NCBI GenBank assembly: GCA_037349105.1
Contig: JAYJMM010000071.1
Coordinates: 1,054,001 to 1,118,000 of the forward strand
Origin: Limnomonas spitsbergensis
Taxonomy: Eukaryota; Chlorophyta; Chlorophyceae; Chlamydomonadales
Length of the DNA stretch: 64,000 nt
Reading direction: 5' to 3'
Below are positions 11,435 to 45,599 of this stretch, piece after piece (positions within the stretch are counted from its first letter, which is position 1; the number at the start of each line of letters is the position of its first letter). The position numbers were made by a program, and so were the translations under genes. The notes under the pieces are model-generated. The model had not been told where the DNA came from and did no database searches. It was given only the letters and a program-made list of their open reading frames with translations.

Positions 11435-11780
11435 CTGGGGGGGTGCACGGAACCTCCTAAACCCGAAGTCCCATGAGTCCTCTCCGGACGGGATACCGTT
11501 CATAACAGTCTGGCCATAGCGGTGTCCACACCCTCAGTCCACACCTCCCTGGACAAGGCATCCCCCCCCCCTTAATTTATGAATGAATCCTTCAGTATGA
11601 GAACAGCTGGAAAGGAAATACAAAATCATGGTCTTCCGCGGCAGACAAACTGCTCACCAAATCGGTGCGTGGTTCCTCATGCAAACCCTTCACAATGAGA
11701 CGCACGTCAACAGCTTGGCATCAGCCTTGCAACAGCTTGCGTGGAGCTGCAAGTCACGTGAGCCTTGTTGAGATAACAGA
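11435..11780. other. Intergenic between candidate element and gyrB 3' end
   Basis: No gene is supported. It contains C-rich tracts and low-complexity sequence and probably the gyrB 3' UTR further downstream on the minus strand. Confidence 0.3.
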
Positions 11781-11953
11781 ACAGGGTCATAGATCTAGAT
11801 TCTCCAGCCAGTACCTCGCTCATATATTTCGATTATCGGGTGTCTGCGCCTGGCTCAGAGATCTAGATCCTTCAGCTTGTCTTCGGCTGATGCGTCCAGA
11901 TTCCCCAGCCAGTACCAGGCTCATAGATCTAGATCATCCACCTTGTGCCTGGC

Positions 11954-11975
<22 letters not shown>
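11780..11975 (-). repeat. Tandem copies of the gyrB stop-codon boundary
   Basis: Downstream of the gyrB stop (TGA at 11954-11956) the terminal coding segment GAAGATCTAGATTTATGAGCC recurs at about 11920-11950, 11851-11886 and 11785-11818, plus a weaker copy near 11892-11918. The copies are imperfect, spaced roughly 35-70 bp apart, and lie wholly outside the coding frame. Confidence 0.75.
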
Positions 11976-35627
<23,652 letters not shown>

Positions 35628-37274
35628 CGCTGCGTGATCGAAACAGCCACTGACCCGGGACACTGAATTTGAATCCAACCTCCCGTCGGATGGGTTGCAC
35701 CCAAAGCTCCAAACCCCGCCGAAGCCATGAACCCCTTTTGCCCCTGGGGCAATGCTCACACTTTCGAAGGGCGACAGCCAAGTCAATCGCCACTACTGCC
35801 ATGATTTTAAGCGCAAAGGGCTAGCCCGAATTTCCCAATCATACTATTCGAAGCTGATACATTCCCCAACCCCACCGAAACCCCACCCCTTCGCCCTTCA
35901 TTACCTGGGGCAATGTTGGCACTTTTATTTTTAAGGGCGACTGCAAACTCACGTTACCACTGCTGCCTCAGCTGTAAGCTACGCAGCACGGAAAACGACA
36001 GAGCGTCATGCGCGCCGTCTTCAAGAAATAATGACAGCAAGACGGACTGGTACTTGGGCTTGATGCATTATCCAGCAAAACAAATATCTTGCTAGGAAAT
36101 ACCAGCTGAAGGCATGCCCTGCCAGTCCGTAATCTCGTGTATGCCTGATTTTCATGGCTACATGCACTGGTCAGTGGTTCCACCCTCTAAGTCCAACAAT
36201 GAGCGGGCCGTGAGACGAGGGGAGGGCTCAGGGGGGCAAAAAACTAAATACATACCATCCTCGAAAGCTGTCGGTAGCACCACCGACCGGCACTGTATCT
36301 TGGCAATATTCTATCATGCAACTTACAGTCTCAAGTTGCCCAGCCATGGACATCCACGATACTACCAGTAACGGTGCGCTCACCTCTACCTACTGTCCAC
36401 CACTTTTGTCCAAAGTCCGAGTGCGAGGAAGTAGATTTTGAGGCTGATGAGGAGGGAGGCAGGGAGAGGGATGCGGAGGGGGGCGAAACCGATCCGTTGG
36501 GGAGGAATCTGAGGGGGAAAGGCCTGCCAATATGAGCTGTGAATGCCGGGCGGTCGAACACAGGATAGTAGCATTAAGGCAGTGGTAGCTGGTTCTAAAA
36601 TGTAGTTTCAATGACAGATTCGCTTATTTTGGATATGAAACTGTTGATGGCAGCACTCCGATGCATTGGTGTAAGTTAACTTCGACACTGGCATAGCATA
36701 ATCAAATGAATACCCACCACAGGATAATTTAAGAAAAATAATCTTCCACCCTCACTTCATGCAAATGTGGCTTAAAAAAGTCCGTCATCTGGCTTTGACG
36801 TATGATGCATGTAGCAGGCGTCTGCAAGCCATTGTCATGAATGCAAAAAACGATTAAACCCTTTACCCTCATGGGTTCTACAACAGCAGTCAAAGATGGA
36901 CAGAAGTAAAGGACAGGGTAAATAAACATAGCAGGTAATAAATTTGACATGCGCAACGTAACGCCTGGGGGGTCACACCTCATATCAAGCCTAAACTATT
37001 AATTAAACTTTAACCCGGGGGTCATATCGAGCATAAAATATTAATTAAACTTTAACCCGGGGGTCATATCGAGCATAAACTATTAATTAAACTTTAACCC
37101 GGGGGTCATATCGAGCCTAAACTATTAATTAAATCTCATATTAATTAAACCTCATATCAAGCCTAAACTATTAATTAAACCTTAACCCCGGGGGTCACAC
37201 CTAATATCAAGATTCAGGAGAATGATGGCTTCTCAGCAACAGGCAGATGTATGCATACTATTATTACACACTCC
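35628..37274. other. Intergenic between gyrB and the glycosyltransferase-like gene
   Basis: Holds the gyrB promoter region. Part of it reads open upstream of the gyrB ATG without a start codon. No gene is supported in 35800-37000. Confidence 0.4.
37015..37205 (+). repeat. 42-bp tandem repeat
   Basis: About four units of GGGGGTCATATCGAGCATAA plus ACTATTAATTAAACTTTAACCC, just 3' of the glycosyltransferase-like gene. Confidence 0.88.
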
Positions 37275-40200
37275 TTAGCTCCCAGTCGAGACGGCATGCG
37301 GCAGCCTGTTTTTCAAATCCAGCTTGCGGCCCCGCAAGTGGCTGACAAACACCAGCGCGGTGAAGTCGTCAACCGCCGTCTTGGAAGCAACGCAGCCATT
37401 CAGGCCCTCCTCATGCTCTTGCTCTCGAGCACCTGCCAGGCCCTCCCCCTGCTCTTGCTCTTTTGCTCCTGCCAGGCCCTCCGCATGCTCTTGCTCTCCA
37501 GCACCTGCCCGGCCCTCCCCCTGCTCTTGCTCTCTTGTGCCCATTACCGTGCCTGCTCCCAATGCAGTGCGGCTGTCTCTCACAAGCTGGAGGTGGGGCA
37601 TGCCAGGGTGGGACCTCTGAATCTGAGCATTGGTCCCCGCTGAGAGACCCCGGCTGCCGCCCTCTCCTCGCTCCCCGAACTTCTCCTGCTCCTCCTCCAC
37701 CACGCCCACCATAATGCATCCGGGGAGGTCTGTTACACTCACGTCGGCTGCTGAAGAAACATTGGGGCACCTAAAGGAGGTGTTGTTGCTGCTGCCACTG
37801 CCGCAGACGCCGCTGATGCTGACGCTGTTCTCCTCCTCGATCTCCTCCTTCTCCTCGTCCCCCTCATGGACCTCCTCCTCTTCTTTCTCCTCCTCCTCAA
37901 TAAATCCTTCCTCCTCAACCACCTCCTCTTCCTCGATGTCTTCCTCTTCCTCGACCTCTTCCTCCTCTGCAGCCCCAAGCATTCCACCGCTCACCCGCGG
38001 CGCGTTCATGTGTGCGAGGCGCACGCTCCACTTGCTGCTACCGGACCCGCCGCCGCCGCGGCAGCCCTTGCGAGTCCAGATCAGATATGTCCCGAACCAT
38101 CTGCAAGCCAGAAAAACATGCCGAATGACAAGCAGGAGTCACGAAATGATTTACAGCATAATAAAAAATAGGAGAGCTTGCAAAGTAATGATAGAGGCAG
38201 AATCTATGATGTCAGGAGAGTAAAGCCAGGATTAAAAACATAGTTAAACACATCAGAATCGACAGAATTCTGAACAGAATGAAACACAAGATGACCGACA
38301 TGTTCAGGGTTTAGGGCTAAACACATGACTTCAGGTTCAACACAGTACTGAAAGGGAACCTTAAAAGGCAATTTCAGCAGCCCTTGTCTGAAGGCCCGCT
38401 CCACCACTACCTAGTTCTCCCCCCTGGACCGCAGCTCCATGAATGTCATGTTTATATACAAGACTTTAAGGCATCTCAGATTCCATCATGAAAAGGCAAT
38501 TTCAGCAGCCCACCTGAAGGCCCGCTCCACCACTGCCTGCTCCACCCCTCTGGACCGCAACTCGATGAAACAACGTCGTTGCATCTGGCCAAACCTGTTG
38601 ATTGAGTTGAACAAAGGAGACTGAGAAGGAGGAAGCAGTTGTATGAAACAACGTCGTTGCATCTGGCCAAACCTGATTATTGAGTTGGGCAAGGGAGAGT
38701 GAGAGGAAGGGAGTAGCTGTATGAAGCAGTGTCCCTGCATCTGGTCGAACATTTGACAATACAGAGAGAGCAAGCGTCAGGGCAAAAGGAGGAGAAAGGA
38801 GGAGGGAGGAGGGGGAAGGAACTGGATAAGGGAACCCCACTACATATGGCAGAACCTGTGACAGTATAGAGAAGGCGATAGGAGAGAAAAGGAGGAGGAA
38901 GGAGAATAATGGGGAAGGAGGAAGCAGTTCGAAGAAGCAACGCCCCTATATCTGGCTTAACCCAGAAAAACTCATTCACGCCCCCCCTCCCACACACAAA
39001 CACGCACATTCATCCTCACACACATTGCAGACACACTCACATCACACGCACACATCACAAATGTGCCCTTCACCCCCCCACCCCACCCCACCCCAGCACC
39101 CCACCACATCCACCCTCACACACATTGCAGACACACCCACCCCTCACCCACCTATCCTCTCCGAAATTGCCTCGCTAAATCAGCATGTCGTGCAAGAAGC
39201 TCCACACCAACAGCCCCCGCCCCCCCCACCCGTCATTATTAAGTCCCTTTGATTGAACAGCATGTCCAGAGCAAAGCGCCATCCCAACAGCCCCCGTCAC
39301 CCTCAATTATATATCCTCCATGAGATCACCTCGCTTGATCAGCATGCCGTGCAAGAACCTCCTCCCAGTGCTCCCCTACCCACCCCCACCCACTCCCCTC
39401 ACTCACCTATCCTCTATGAAATCCCCCCGCTTGATCAGCATGTCATGCACAAACTTCCATCCCAACATCATCCTGAGGTCCTCAGGTAGCGTGTTCCTGG
39501 GCGAGTAGATGTCCAAGTAGCGTTGCACGTGACACAGGTGCTGAGAGTCAAACCAGAAGATGCAAGGCTGCAGCATATAGTCTCCCTTAAGGTCGATGGA
39601 GAGGGTGTTGAGGTGCGCAACCTGAAAGGACAGAGGCAACGAAGAGGGTGTCCTGGTTAAGTTTCTTGTGTGAATGGGTTCAGGGTCCAGAGTTCAGGGT
39701 TTAGGGTTAAGGGTGGCCAGGTTAAGTTCCTTGTGTGAATGGATAGGGTGGGGGATGAAGCAGATGCTGCTTGTTGAGCCAGAAGGTGCATGGCTTCAGG
39801 TTCTGAAACCCTAAACATTTCCCCTACCTTGTACCGGTTTCGTATCTGGCTGCTGTGCGTGCTGCTGGTGACAGTGGGGAAGCCTGCGTAGCGGATGCAG
39901 GGGTCACGCTCCATTTGGTCCAATACATCCAGCAGCCGCGTGAAGGTCTGTTTAGGGGGACGCAGGGTGGGTGGAGTTTTGTGAAGTGTTGTGAAGTTTG
40001 CACAGTTTAATGAGCTCAGTAAAGTTTTGTGAAGTTTGCAAAGTTTTGCAAAGTAGAAACAGTCCAGCGTGGTGGGTGAAGGTTTGCATTAGGTTGTACA
40101 GTCCAGCAGATTGGGTGAAGTTTTGTGTGGGGTTTGTACAGCCCAGCGGGGCGGGTTCAGTTTGTGTGAAGTTTGTACAGTCCATTGAGGTGAGTGAAGT

Positions 40201-43200
40201 TTTGTGAAGTTTTTCATCCCATCAGGGTGGGTGACATTTTGTGTGGAGTTTTGTGTGGAGTTTTGTGTGGAGTTTTGTGTGGAGTTTAATCCAGTGGGTG
40301 GCTGAAGTTTCTTCACGTTTTAACAGTCCTGTGGGGCATCAAGTTTGATGCAAGGGACAGGTCCCCGAAAACCGGTTCGAGCACATCATAAAAGGCTGAG
40401 TGCGTAGCTGGGATAGACGTGCACAGCATGAGAGGAGGAGGATTTGTGTGAGTGACGCACATTTGCAGCATGTCATGGGCAATTTAAGTGAGCAGGCGGG
40501 GCACACGTTTGCACAGTGGAAGCAGCTGGGAGAGTCACACACTCGCCACACGCGCTCTAACCCTAAACCCCTCACCCTATATCTGATAAACCTGCTGTAA
40601 GATTCCGACATGCTGACACACCATGCATTACATTGCAAATACCTGTACCTTAACCCCCTACCCTTTGCTGCATCCTACCTGGCGGAAGACCCTGTCATGC
40701 TGACACACCATACAGTACGTTGTACGACACATCAGCAAGCCTTGCTTGACTGCAAGTGCAAACCCTGAAAGCAGCAGGCAGCAGGCGACAGGACTTGTTT
40801 GGCCAAACAAAAAATCCTGGACAGAAGAGGCGGCAGGTCCTGAAAGAGGCAGGCGACAGGTATTGTTTGGCCAGAAATAAATCCTGGACAGAACAGGCGG
40901 AAGGCCTTGGAGGCAACAGGAGGCAGGCCTTGGAGGCAACAGGTGACAGGCCTTGGAGGCAACAGGTGACAGGCCTTGGAGGCAACAGGTGACAGGCCTT
41001 GGAGGCAACAGGTGGCAGGCCTTGGAGGCAACAGGAGGCAGGCCTTGGAGGCAACAGGTGACAGGCCTTGGAGGCAACAGGTGACAGGCCTTGGAGGCAA
41101 CAGGTGACAGGCCTTGGAGGCAACAGGTGACAGGCCTTGGAGGCAACAGGTGACAGGCCTTGGAGGCAACAGGTGACAGGCCTTGGAGGCAACAGGTGGC
41201 AGGCCTTGGAGGCAACAGGCGGAAGGCCTTGGAGGCAACAGGTGACAGGCCTTGGAGGCAACAGGTGACAGGCCTTGGAGGTAACAGGTGACAGGCCTTG
41301 GAGGCAACAGGTGACAGGCCTTGGAGGCAACAGGTGACAGGCCTTGGAGGAAACAGGAGGCAGGCCTTGGAGGCAACAGGTGACAGGCCTTGGAGGCAAC
41401 AGGTGACAGGCCTTGGAGGCAACAGGTGACAGGCCTTGGAGGCAACAGGTGACAGGCCTTGGAGGCAACAGGTGACAGGCCTTGGAGGCAACAGGTGACA
41501 GGCCTTGGAGGCAACAGGTGACAGGCCTTGGAGGCAACAGGAGGCTAGCCTTGGAGGCAACAGGTGACAGGCCTTGGAGGCAACAGGAGGCAGGCCTTGG
41601 AGGCAACAGGTGACAGGCCTTGGAGGCAACAGGTGACAGGCCTTGGAGGCAACAGGTGACAGGCCTTGGAGGCAACAGGTGGCAGGCCTTGGAGGCAACA
41701 GGTGGCAGGCCTTGGAGGCAACAGGTGACAGGCCTTGGAGGCAACAGGTGGCAGGCCTTGGAGGCAACAGGTGACAGGCCTTGGAGGCAACAGGTGACAG
41801 GCCTTGGAGGCAACAGGTGACAGGCCTTGGAGGCAACAGGTGACAGGCCTTGGAGGCAACAGGTGACAGGCCTTGGAGGCAACAGGTGACAGGCCTTGGA
41901 GGCAACAGGTGACAGGCCTTGGAGGCAACAGGTGACAGGCCTTGGAGGCAACAGGTGACAGGCCTTGGAGGCAACAGGTGACAGGCCTTGGAGGCAACAG
42001 GTGACAGGCCTTGGAGGCAACAGGTGACAGGCCTTGGAGGCAACAGGTGACAGGCCTTGGAGGCAACAGGTGACAGGCCTTGGAGGCAACAGGTGACAGG
42101 CCTTGGAGGCAACAGGTGGCAGGCCTTGGAGGCAACAGGTGGCAGGCCTTGGAGGCAACAGGTGGCAGGTCTTGGAGGCAACAGGTGACAGGCCTTGGAG
42201 GCAACAGGTGACAGGCCTTGGAGGCAACAGGTGACTGGCCTTGGAGGCAACAGGTGACAGGCCTTGGAGGCAACAGGTGACAGGCCTTGGAGGCAACAGG
42301 TGACAGGCCTTGGAGGCAACAGGTGACAGGCCTTGGAGGCAACAGGTGACAGGCCTTGGAGGCAACAGGTGACAGGCCTTGGAGGCAACAGGTGACAGGC
42401 CTTGGAGGCAACAGGTGACAGGCCTTGGAGGCAACAGGTGACAGGCCTTGGAGGCAACAGGTGACAGGCCTTGGAGGCAACAGGTGACAGGCCTTGGAGG
42501 CAACAGGTGACAGGCCTTGGAGGCAACAGGTGACAGGCCTTGGAGGCAACAGGTGACAGGCCTTGGAGGCAACAGGTGGCAGGCCTAGGAGGCAACAGGT
42601 GACAGGCCTTGGAGGCAACAGGTGGCAGGCCTTGGAGGCAACAGGTGACAGGCCTTGGAGGCAACAGGTGACAGGCCTTGGAGGCAACAGGTGGCAGGCC
42701 TTGGAGGCAATATAAAGTGTACCCAGCAGGAAAGGAACAGGAAGCAGGCGGCAGGCCTTGCTTGGCGGAAAAATAGTAAATCCTAAACAGGAAATGTACC
42801 AGGCATTGTTTGGCAGAAACCCTTCACCCAAAAGAGTCAGCAGCCCCTGTTTGATAGAAACCCTAATACATAAACCTCAAGAAATCAGCACCAGGCACTT
42901 TAGTTTACAGCACATCTGCAGGCCTCGTTTGGCTGCAAAGCCTGAACCCTGGAAGCAGCGGGCGGCAGACCTTGTTCGGCCACCAAATACATCCTGGACA
43001 GAACAGGCAACAGGCCCTGTTTGACCGAAACCCCAGCCCCTTAACCAAGACATCGGCAGGCATCGAGAAGGATATCATTTATGACACATCAGCAGACCTT
43101 GCTTAACTGCAAGCGCCGAACCTGAAGACAGCAGGCCTTCTTTGTTAAACCTAAAGGGTTTAGGGCTTAGGGTTTAGGGTATAGGGTTTACGCCGTCAAC

Positions 43201-45470
43201 CCCAAAACCTCAGCTACCTTGACAGGAGGGAAGCCTCTCCAACCCATGTAGTCAGTATACATGCATCCGGTTTAAAACTGTTTACCTCAGCTACCTTGGT
43301 GTATGAGCAGCCGCTCCAACTGGTAGTCGGTATAGGGGTAGACGTTTCAAAACAGCAACCCTAAACCCTAAACCTTCAACTACCTTGACAGGAAGCCGCT
43401 ACTCACTGTAGTCTGCGATGTATAGCCTGTAAATTTGCTTTGCCTTCCCTCGTAAGTAACGTTGTTTTGGGTTGACGATCCATGACTATAATGATTATTG
43501 GCAATTATTGATTGTTGATGCCAGTTTCCAGTCAGAAATTAAGAGTTGGTCGATAATTTGCCCTGAGGGCAGCATGAGAATAAAACGCTTTTTCATACCC
43601 GAGGAAAGGCAAATGAAATCTACGGTAGGCGAAAGGGTAGACTTTGGGATTTTTAACCATCAATCCTAAACCCTCAGCTACGTTGGTGTGTGGAAAGCCG
43701 CTCCACCGGATAGTCTGTGATCCAGATAGGCTCATGGGTACAGGTTTTGAAGTTACAAATCGCTTAACCCTGAACCCTAAATCCTACACCCTCGGCTACC
43801 TTGGTGTGTAGAAAGCCGCTCCAACCGATAGTCTGTGATCCAGATAGACTCATGGGTATAGGCTTTGCAGTTTAAAATCGCTTAACCCTGGACCCTAAAC
43901 CCTCAGCTACCTTGGTGTGTGGGAAGCCGCTCCACCCGATAGTCTGTGTAGCCGCCGCTGCTCAGGTGGGCCTCCACCTGCATGTGGTACTGTGCGTACT
44001 TCTCGACCATTTCCAGGGTGATGCGTCCACGTTTGAGCCTGGCTACATCAAAGCAGGAGAGGTGGTTTCAGTGGTTGAAGTGGCTCGTGTGGTTAAGGTG
44101 GTGATACGTCCTCCCTTGAGCCTGGCTGCGGCGAAGCAGGAGACGTGGTTGAAGTAGTGTATATGAATTATTTCAGTAGATCGTCACGTGCACTTGTTTG
44201 AGCCTGGCTGCATGGGGGGAGACCTCGTCATGGCTGACCTTGGGTCAGCACACACATGTGAAAAGGCAGGCGCACCTGTAATTTCGTGCAACAGGGCCCC
44301 GAAAGACAAGTTGCTAGGGCTCAATACGAAGCCCGGGGAGAATAAGAAGGTGCAACCCGACATCATGCTTGTCCAACACAAAGCTAACAAAGCAGACACA
44401 ACCATTTATATCATTGAGTTCAAATACTCCAGAGATACCCTACCAGAAAACCAGCTCGAAGCTTGCAAAAACCAGCATGCCCTCCTCATTGAGAAACTCA
44501 TGCTAAGTGGATACAGGCAGTGCAACATCAAGCTTGTTCCCGTCTTAATCGGGACGTCAGGCACAGTCTATCTCGAGCACACCCTCCAGAACATGCAGCA
44601 ATTGGGCTTGTCCACCTACCATGCGAAAAAATGTGCACAAAAAAAGCATGTGCAAGCTATTGAATACCTACATAGCATTGTGCAGACAAGGCGAAGGATT
44701 GAATACTGCCCCACTGGACCTGCTTAAGCCGGTGGGAAAACAAATCAGAACCGCAAGCTGCTGTAATCAATTATCATGTGTCTTCTTTTTCTCATGGTAA
44801 CGGCGCGGATGTGGCTTCGCCCAGGCTGCGCTGTTTCCTAAGCTCTCACGCCCCCCACACGGCGTAGCTTTCTTTCTATCTTTATGAGCCTGGCTGCAGC
44901 GAAGCAGGAGAGGTGGCTTAAGTGGTTGAAGTGGATAAGGTGGGCATGGGCCCAAGATTGAGCCTGGTTGCGGATAAGCAGAAGAGGTGGTTGAATTAGT
45001 TGAAGTGTTTGGTTGAAAAAACGTAACATAAGGGGGGGGGGCAAATCAAGTATACAGATGCATGCTGGTAGGTTGTCCAGAGCCAGCGATGTCTCCAGCT
45101 TCAATTGCCCATGCAATGGCCTCATGACCCCATGCTTGCAGGCCCAGATGATGCTTTTTCTTTGCTCACTTAGCCGTACTTGGCCCGTTATTAGCGCCTC
45201 CCATGCTCTTTCTGGCTCAGCATGCAGAGCTGCATGCGAAGAAATACCTCCTCCCCCCTGCTTCATACCCTTGTGCGAAATTGCGTATCCGTCTAGCACG
45301 ACGATCAGCGGCGTCGCCTTGGACATGCTCGGGATGCATGCAAACATGGAGCCGAGGCAGCTCTCCAGCAGGAACGTTGAAGGGTTACTGGGGGACGGCG
45401 AGGTGATGACGAGGATGGTCATCCGCGCCGCCACGGCGTCGCGCTGCTCAGAGGCGTCAAGGGGACCCAT
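37275..45470 (-). CDS. Glycosyltransferase-like protein (spliced, 7 exons) with acidic tail
   Basis: Exons 45470-45269, 44042-43911, 40749-40679, 39947-39828, 39621-39407, 38594-38514 and 38100-37275 join in phase to 548 aa plus stop. The N-terminus MTILVITSPSPSNPSTFLLE with LIVVLDGYAISHK (residues 55-67), then LKRGRITLEMVEKYAQY, a CMVCQHDRVFRQ segment (124-135; QHD like the metal/sugar-nucleotide site of GT-A folds), a DPCIRYAGFPTV block, a FIFW..DSQH-type block and GDFIEDRFGQMQ (241-251), then WFGTYLIW. I recognise this order from uncharacterised algal and viral proteins that resemble family-2-like glycosyltransferases; the substrate is unknown. Residues about 312-548 are a low-complexity tail: a Glu run (318-365), then repeats of GEGLAGAREQEH type, all in the last exon. 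Start is an ATG with no in-frame alternative upstream. Introns hold junction copies, a 23-bp minisatellite and a retroelement fragment. Confidence 0.8.
38360..38410 (-). repeat. Copy of the donor junction of exon 6 (glycosyltransferase-like gene)
   Basis: Matches the exon 6 end GAGCGGGCCTTCAG and the intron start GGGCTGCTGAAATTGCC with a short insert at the splice point. Confidence 0.75.
38635..38965 (-). repeat. Four copies of the acceptor junction of exon 6 (glycosyltransferase-like gene)
   Basis: CAG|GTTTGGCCAGATGCAACGAC and the start of exon 6 recur at about 38640-38690 (nearly perfect), 38718-38765, 38838-38870 and 38930-38965, with divergence rising with distance. Spacers are GGAGAAGGAGGAAGCAG-like. 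Confidence 0.88.
39150..39380 (-). repeat. Three copies of the donor junction of exon 5 (glycosyltransferase-like gene)
   Basis: Copies of CATGACATGCTGATCAAGCG and the GATAG|GTGAGTG donor at about 39150-39225, 39245-39285 and 39310-39370. Confidence 0.82.
39645..39760 (+). repeat. Direct repeat in intron 4
   Basis: GGTTAAGTTTCTTGTGTGAATGG-like blocks (two copies about 65 bp apart) with GGGTTCAGGGTCC spacers. Confidence 0.7.
39960..40370 (+). repeat. GTGAAGTTTTGTGAAGTTTGCACAG array, related to repeat A
   Basis: About six units of 45-60 bp with GAAGTTTGTACAGTCCAGC and GGGTGGGTGAAG. Its 3' end (40320-40370: GGGGCATCAAGTTTGATGCA then GGGACAGG) matches the end of dispersed repeat A and the window end 63950-64000. 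Confidence 0.75.
40595..40640 (-). repeat. Copy of the donor junction of exon 3 (glycosyltransferase-like gene)
   Basis: ATGCATGGTGTGTCAGCATG copies ACTGTATGGTGTGTCAGCATG of exon 3 downstream of its true donor. Confidence 0.75.
40895..42715 (-). repeat. 23-bp minisatellite, about 79 copies, in intron 2
   Basis: Unit CAACAGGTGACAGGCCTTGG plus AGG, with GTGGC, GAGGC and similar variants. Since 69 bases is three units, all three minus-strand frames stay open for up to 668 codons (LPPRPVTCC, LQGLSPVAS, KACHL peptides); this is arithmetic, not coding. The unit core CAGGCCTTG resembles the degenerate exon 3 acceptor copies that flank the array (GCAGGCCTTGCTTGGC). Confidence 0.93.
42745..43145 (-). 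repeat. Eight degenerate copies of the acceptor junction of exon 3
   Basis: Copies of the exon start GCAAGCCTTGCTTGACTGCA (plus strand view) at about 42750, 42805, 42842, 42920, 42968, 43012, 43085 and 43130, each followed by AACCCTGAA..GCAGC-like intron sequence. Two more copies lie at 40785-40870 next to the true junction (40749). Confidence 0.8.
43210..43850 (-). repeat. Five copies of the donor junction of exon 2 (glycosyltransferase-like gene)
   Basis: The exon end (GACTATCGGGTGGAGCGGCT, then CACCAAG|GTAGCTGAGG) recurs at about 43800-43845, 43675-43725, 43380-43420, 43300-43345 and 43215-43255, joined by GGGTTTAGGG-like spacers. Confidence 0.9.
44043..45000 (-). repeat. Acceptor copies of exon 2, interrupted by a retroelement fragment
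   Basis: The junction AG|CCAGGCTCAA recurs at about 44115-44150, 44195-44215, 44885-44930 and 44955-44990, each with the CTGCTTCGC..CCACCTC sequence that lies upstream of the true acceptor. The nuclease-coding fragment at 44229-44727 lies in the middle of this series. Confidence 0.8.
44188..44727 (+). pseudogene. PD-(D/E)XK nuclease-domain fragment, probably from a retroelement
   Basis: An open frame antisense to the host gene, first ATG at 44229. It shows KVQPDIMLV followed about 17 residues later by YIIEFKYS, that is PD...E-x-K, the core of PD-(D/E)XK (restriction-like) endonucleases, then QLEACKNQHALLIEKLMLSGY, a helix typical after the catalytic core, and VPVLIGTSGTVYLEHT. In several non-LTR retroelements such a domain is C-terminal to the reverse transcriptase; no RT is left here. 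The assignment to a retroelement is inference. It sits in intron 1 of the glycosyltransferase-like gene. Confidence 0.55.
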
Positions 45471-45590
45471 GCTGAACGTACGGGTGGGCGATAGTGTGTG
45501 AGAGAGAGATCAGATAGCAGCTGGACGTGAGGTCCTTGGGCATGTTGTTGTTGTTGTTGTTGCTGCTTAGATCCGAGCTCGATGGATGGA
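45005..45590 (-). repeat. Segmental duplicate, copy 1 (contains exon 1 and promoter)
   Basis: Matches 51790-52395 over about 590 bases: exon 1, part of intron 1 and the upstream promoter-side sequence with a TGTTGTTGTTGTTG run and GATCCGAGCTCGATGGATGG. This copy has the intact exon 1. Confidence 0.88.
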
Positions 45591-45599
45591 TCTCTAGTG

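Noticed and set aside
35628..35786. Upstream extension of gyrB exon 1
   Set aside because: Open but has no ATG; the ATG at 35627 gives a good transit peptide and full family length.
40658..42831. Overlapping 428-668-aa Pro/Cys/Leu frames on the minus strand
   Set aside because: All three frames of a 23-bp repeat are open with the same peptide, so this is a repeat effect, not a protein.
45013..45501. 162-aa plus-strand frame
   Set aside because: Antisense shadow of exon 1 of the glycosyltransferase-like gene; the minus strand carries the conserved motifs and fits splice phases.
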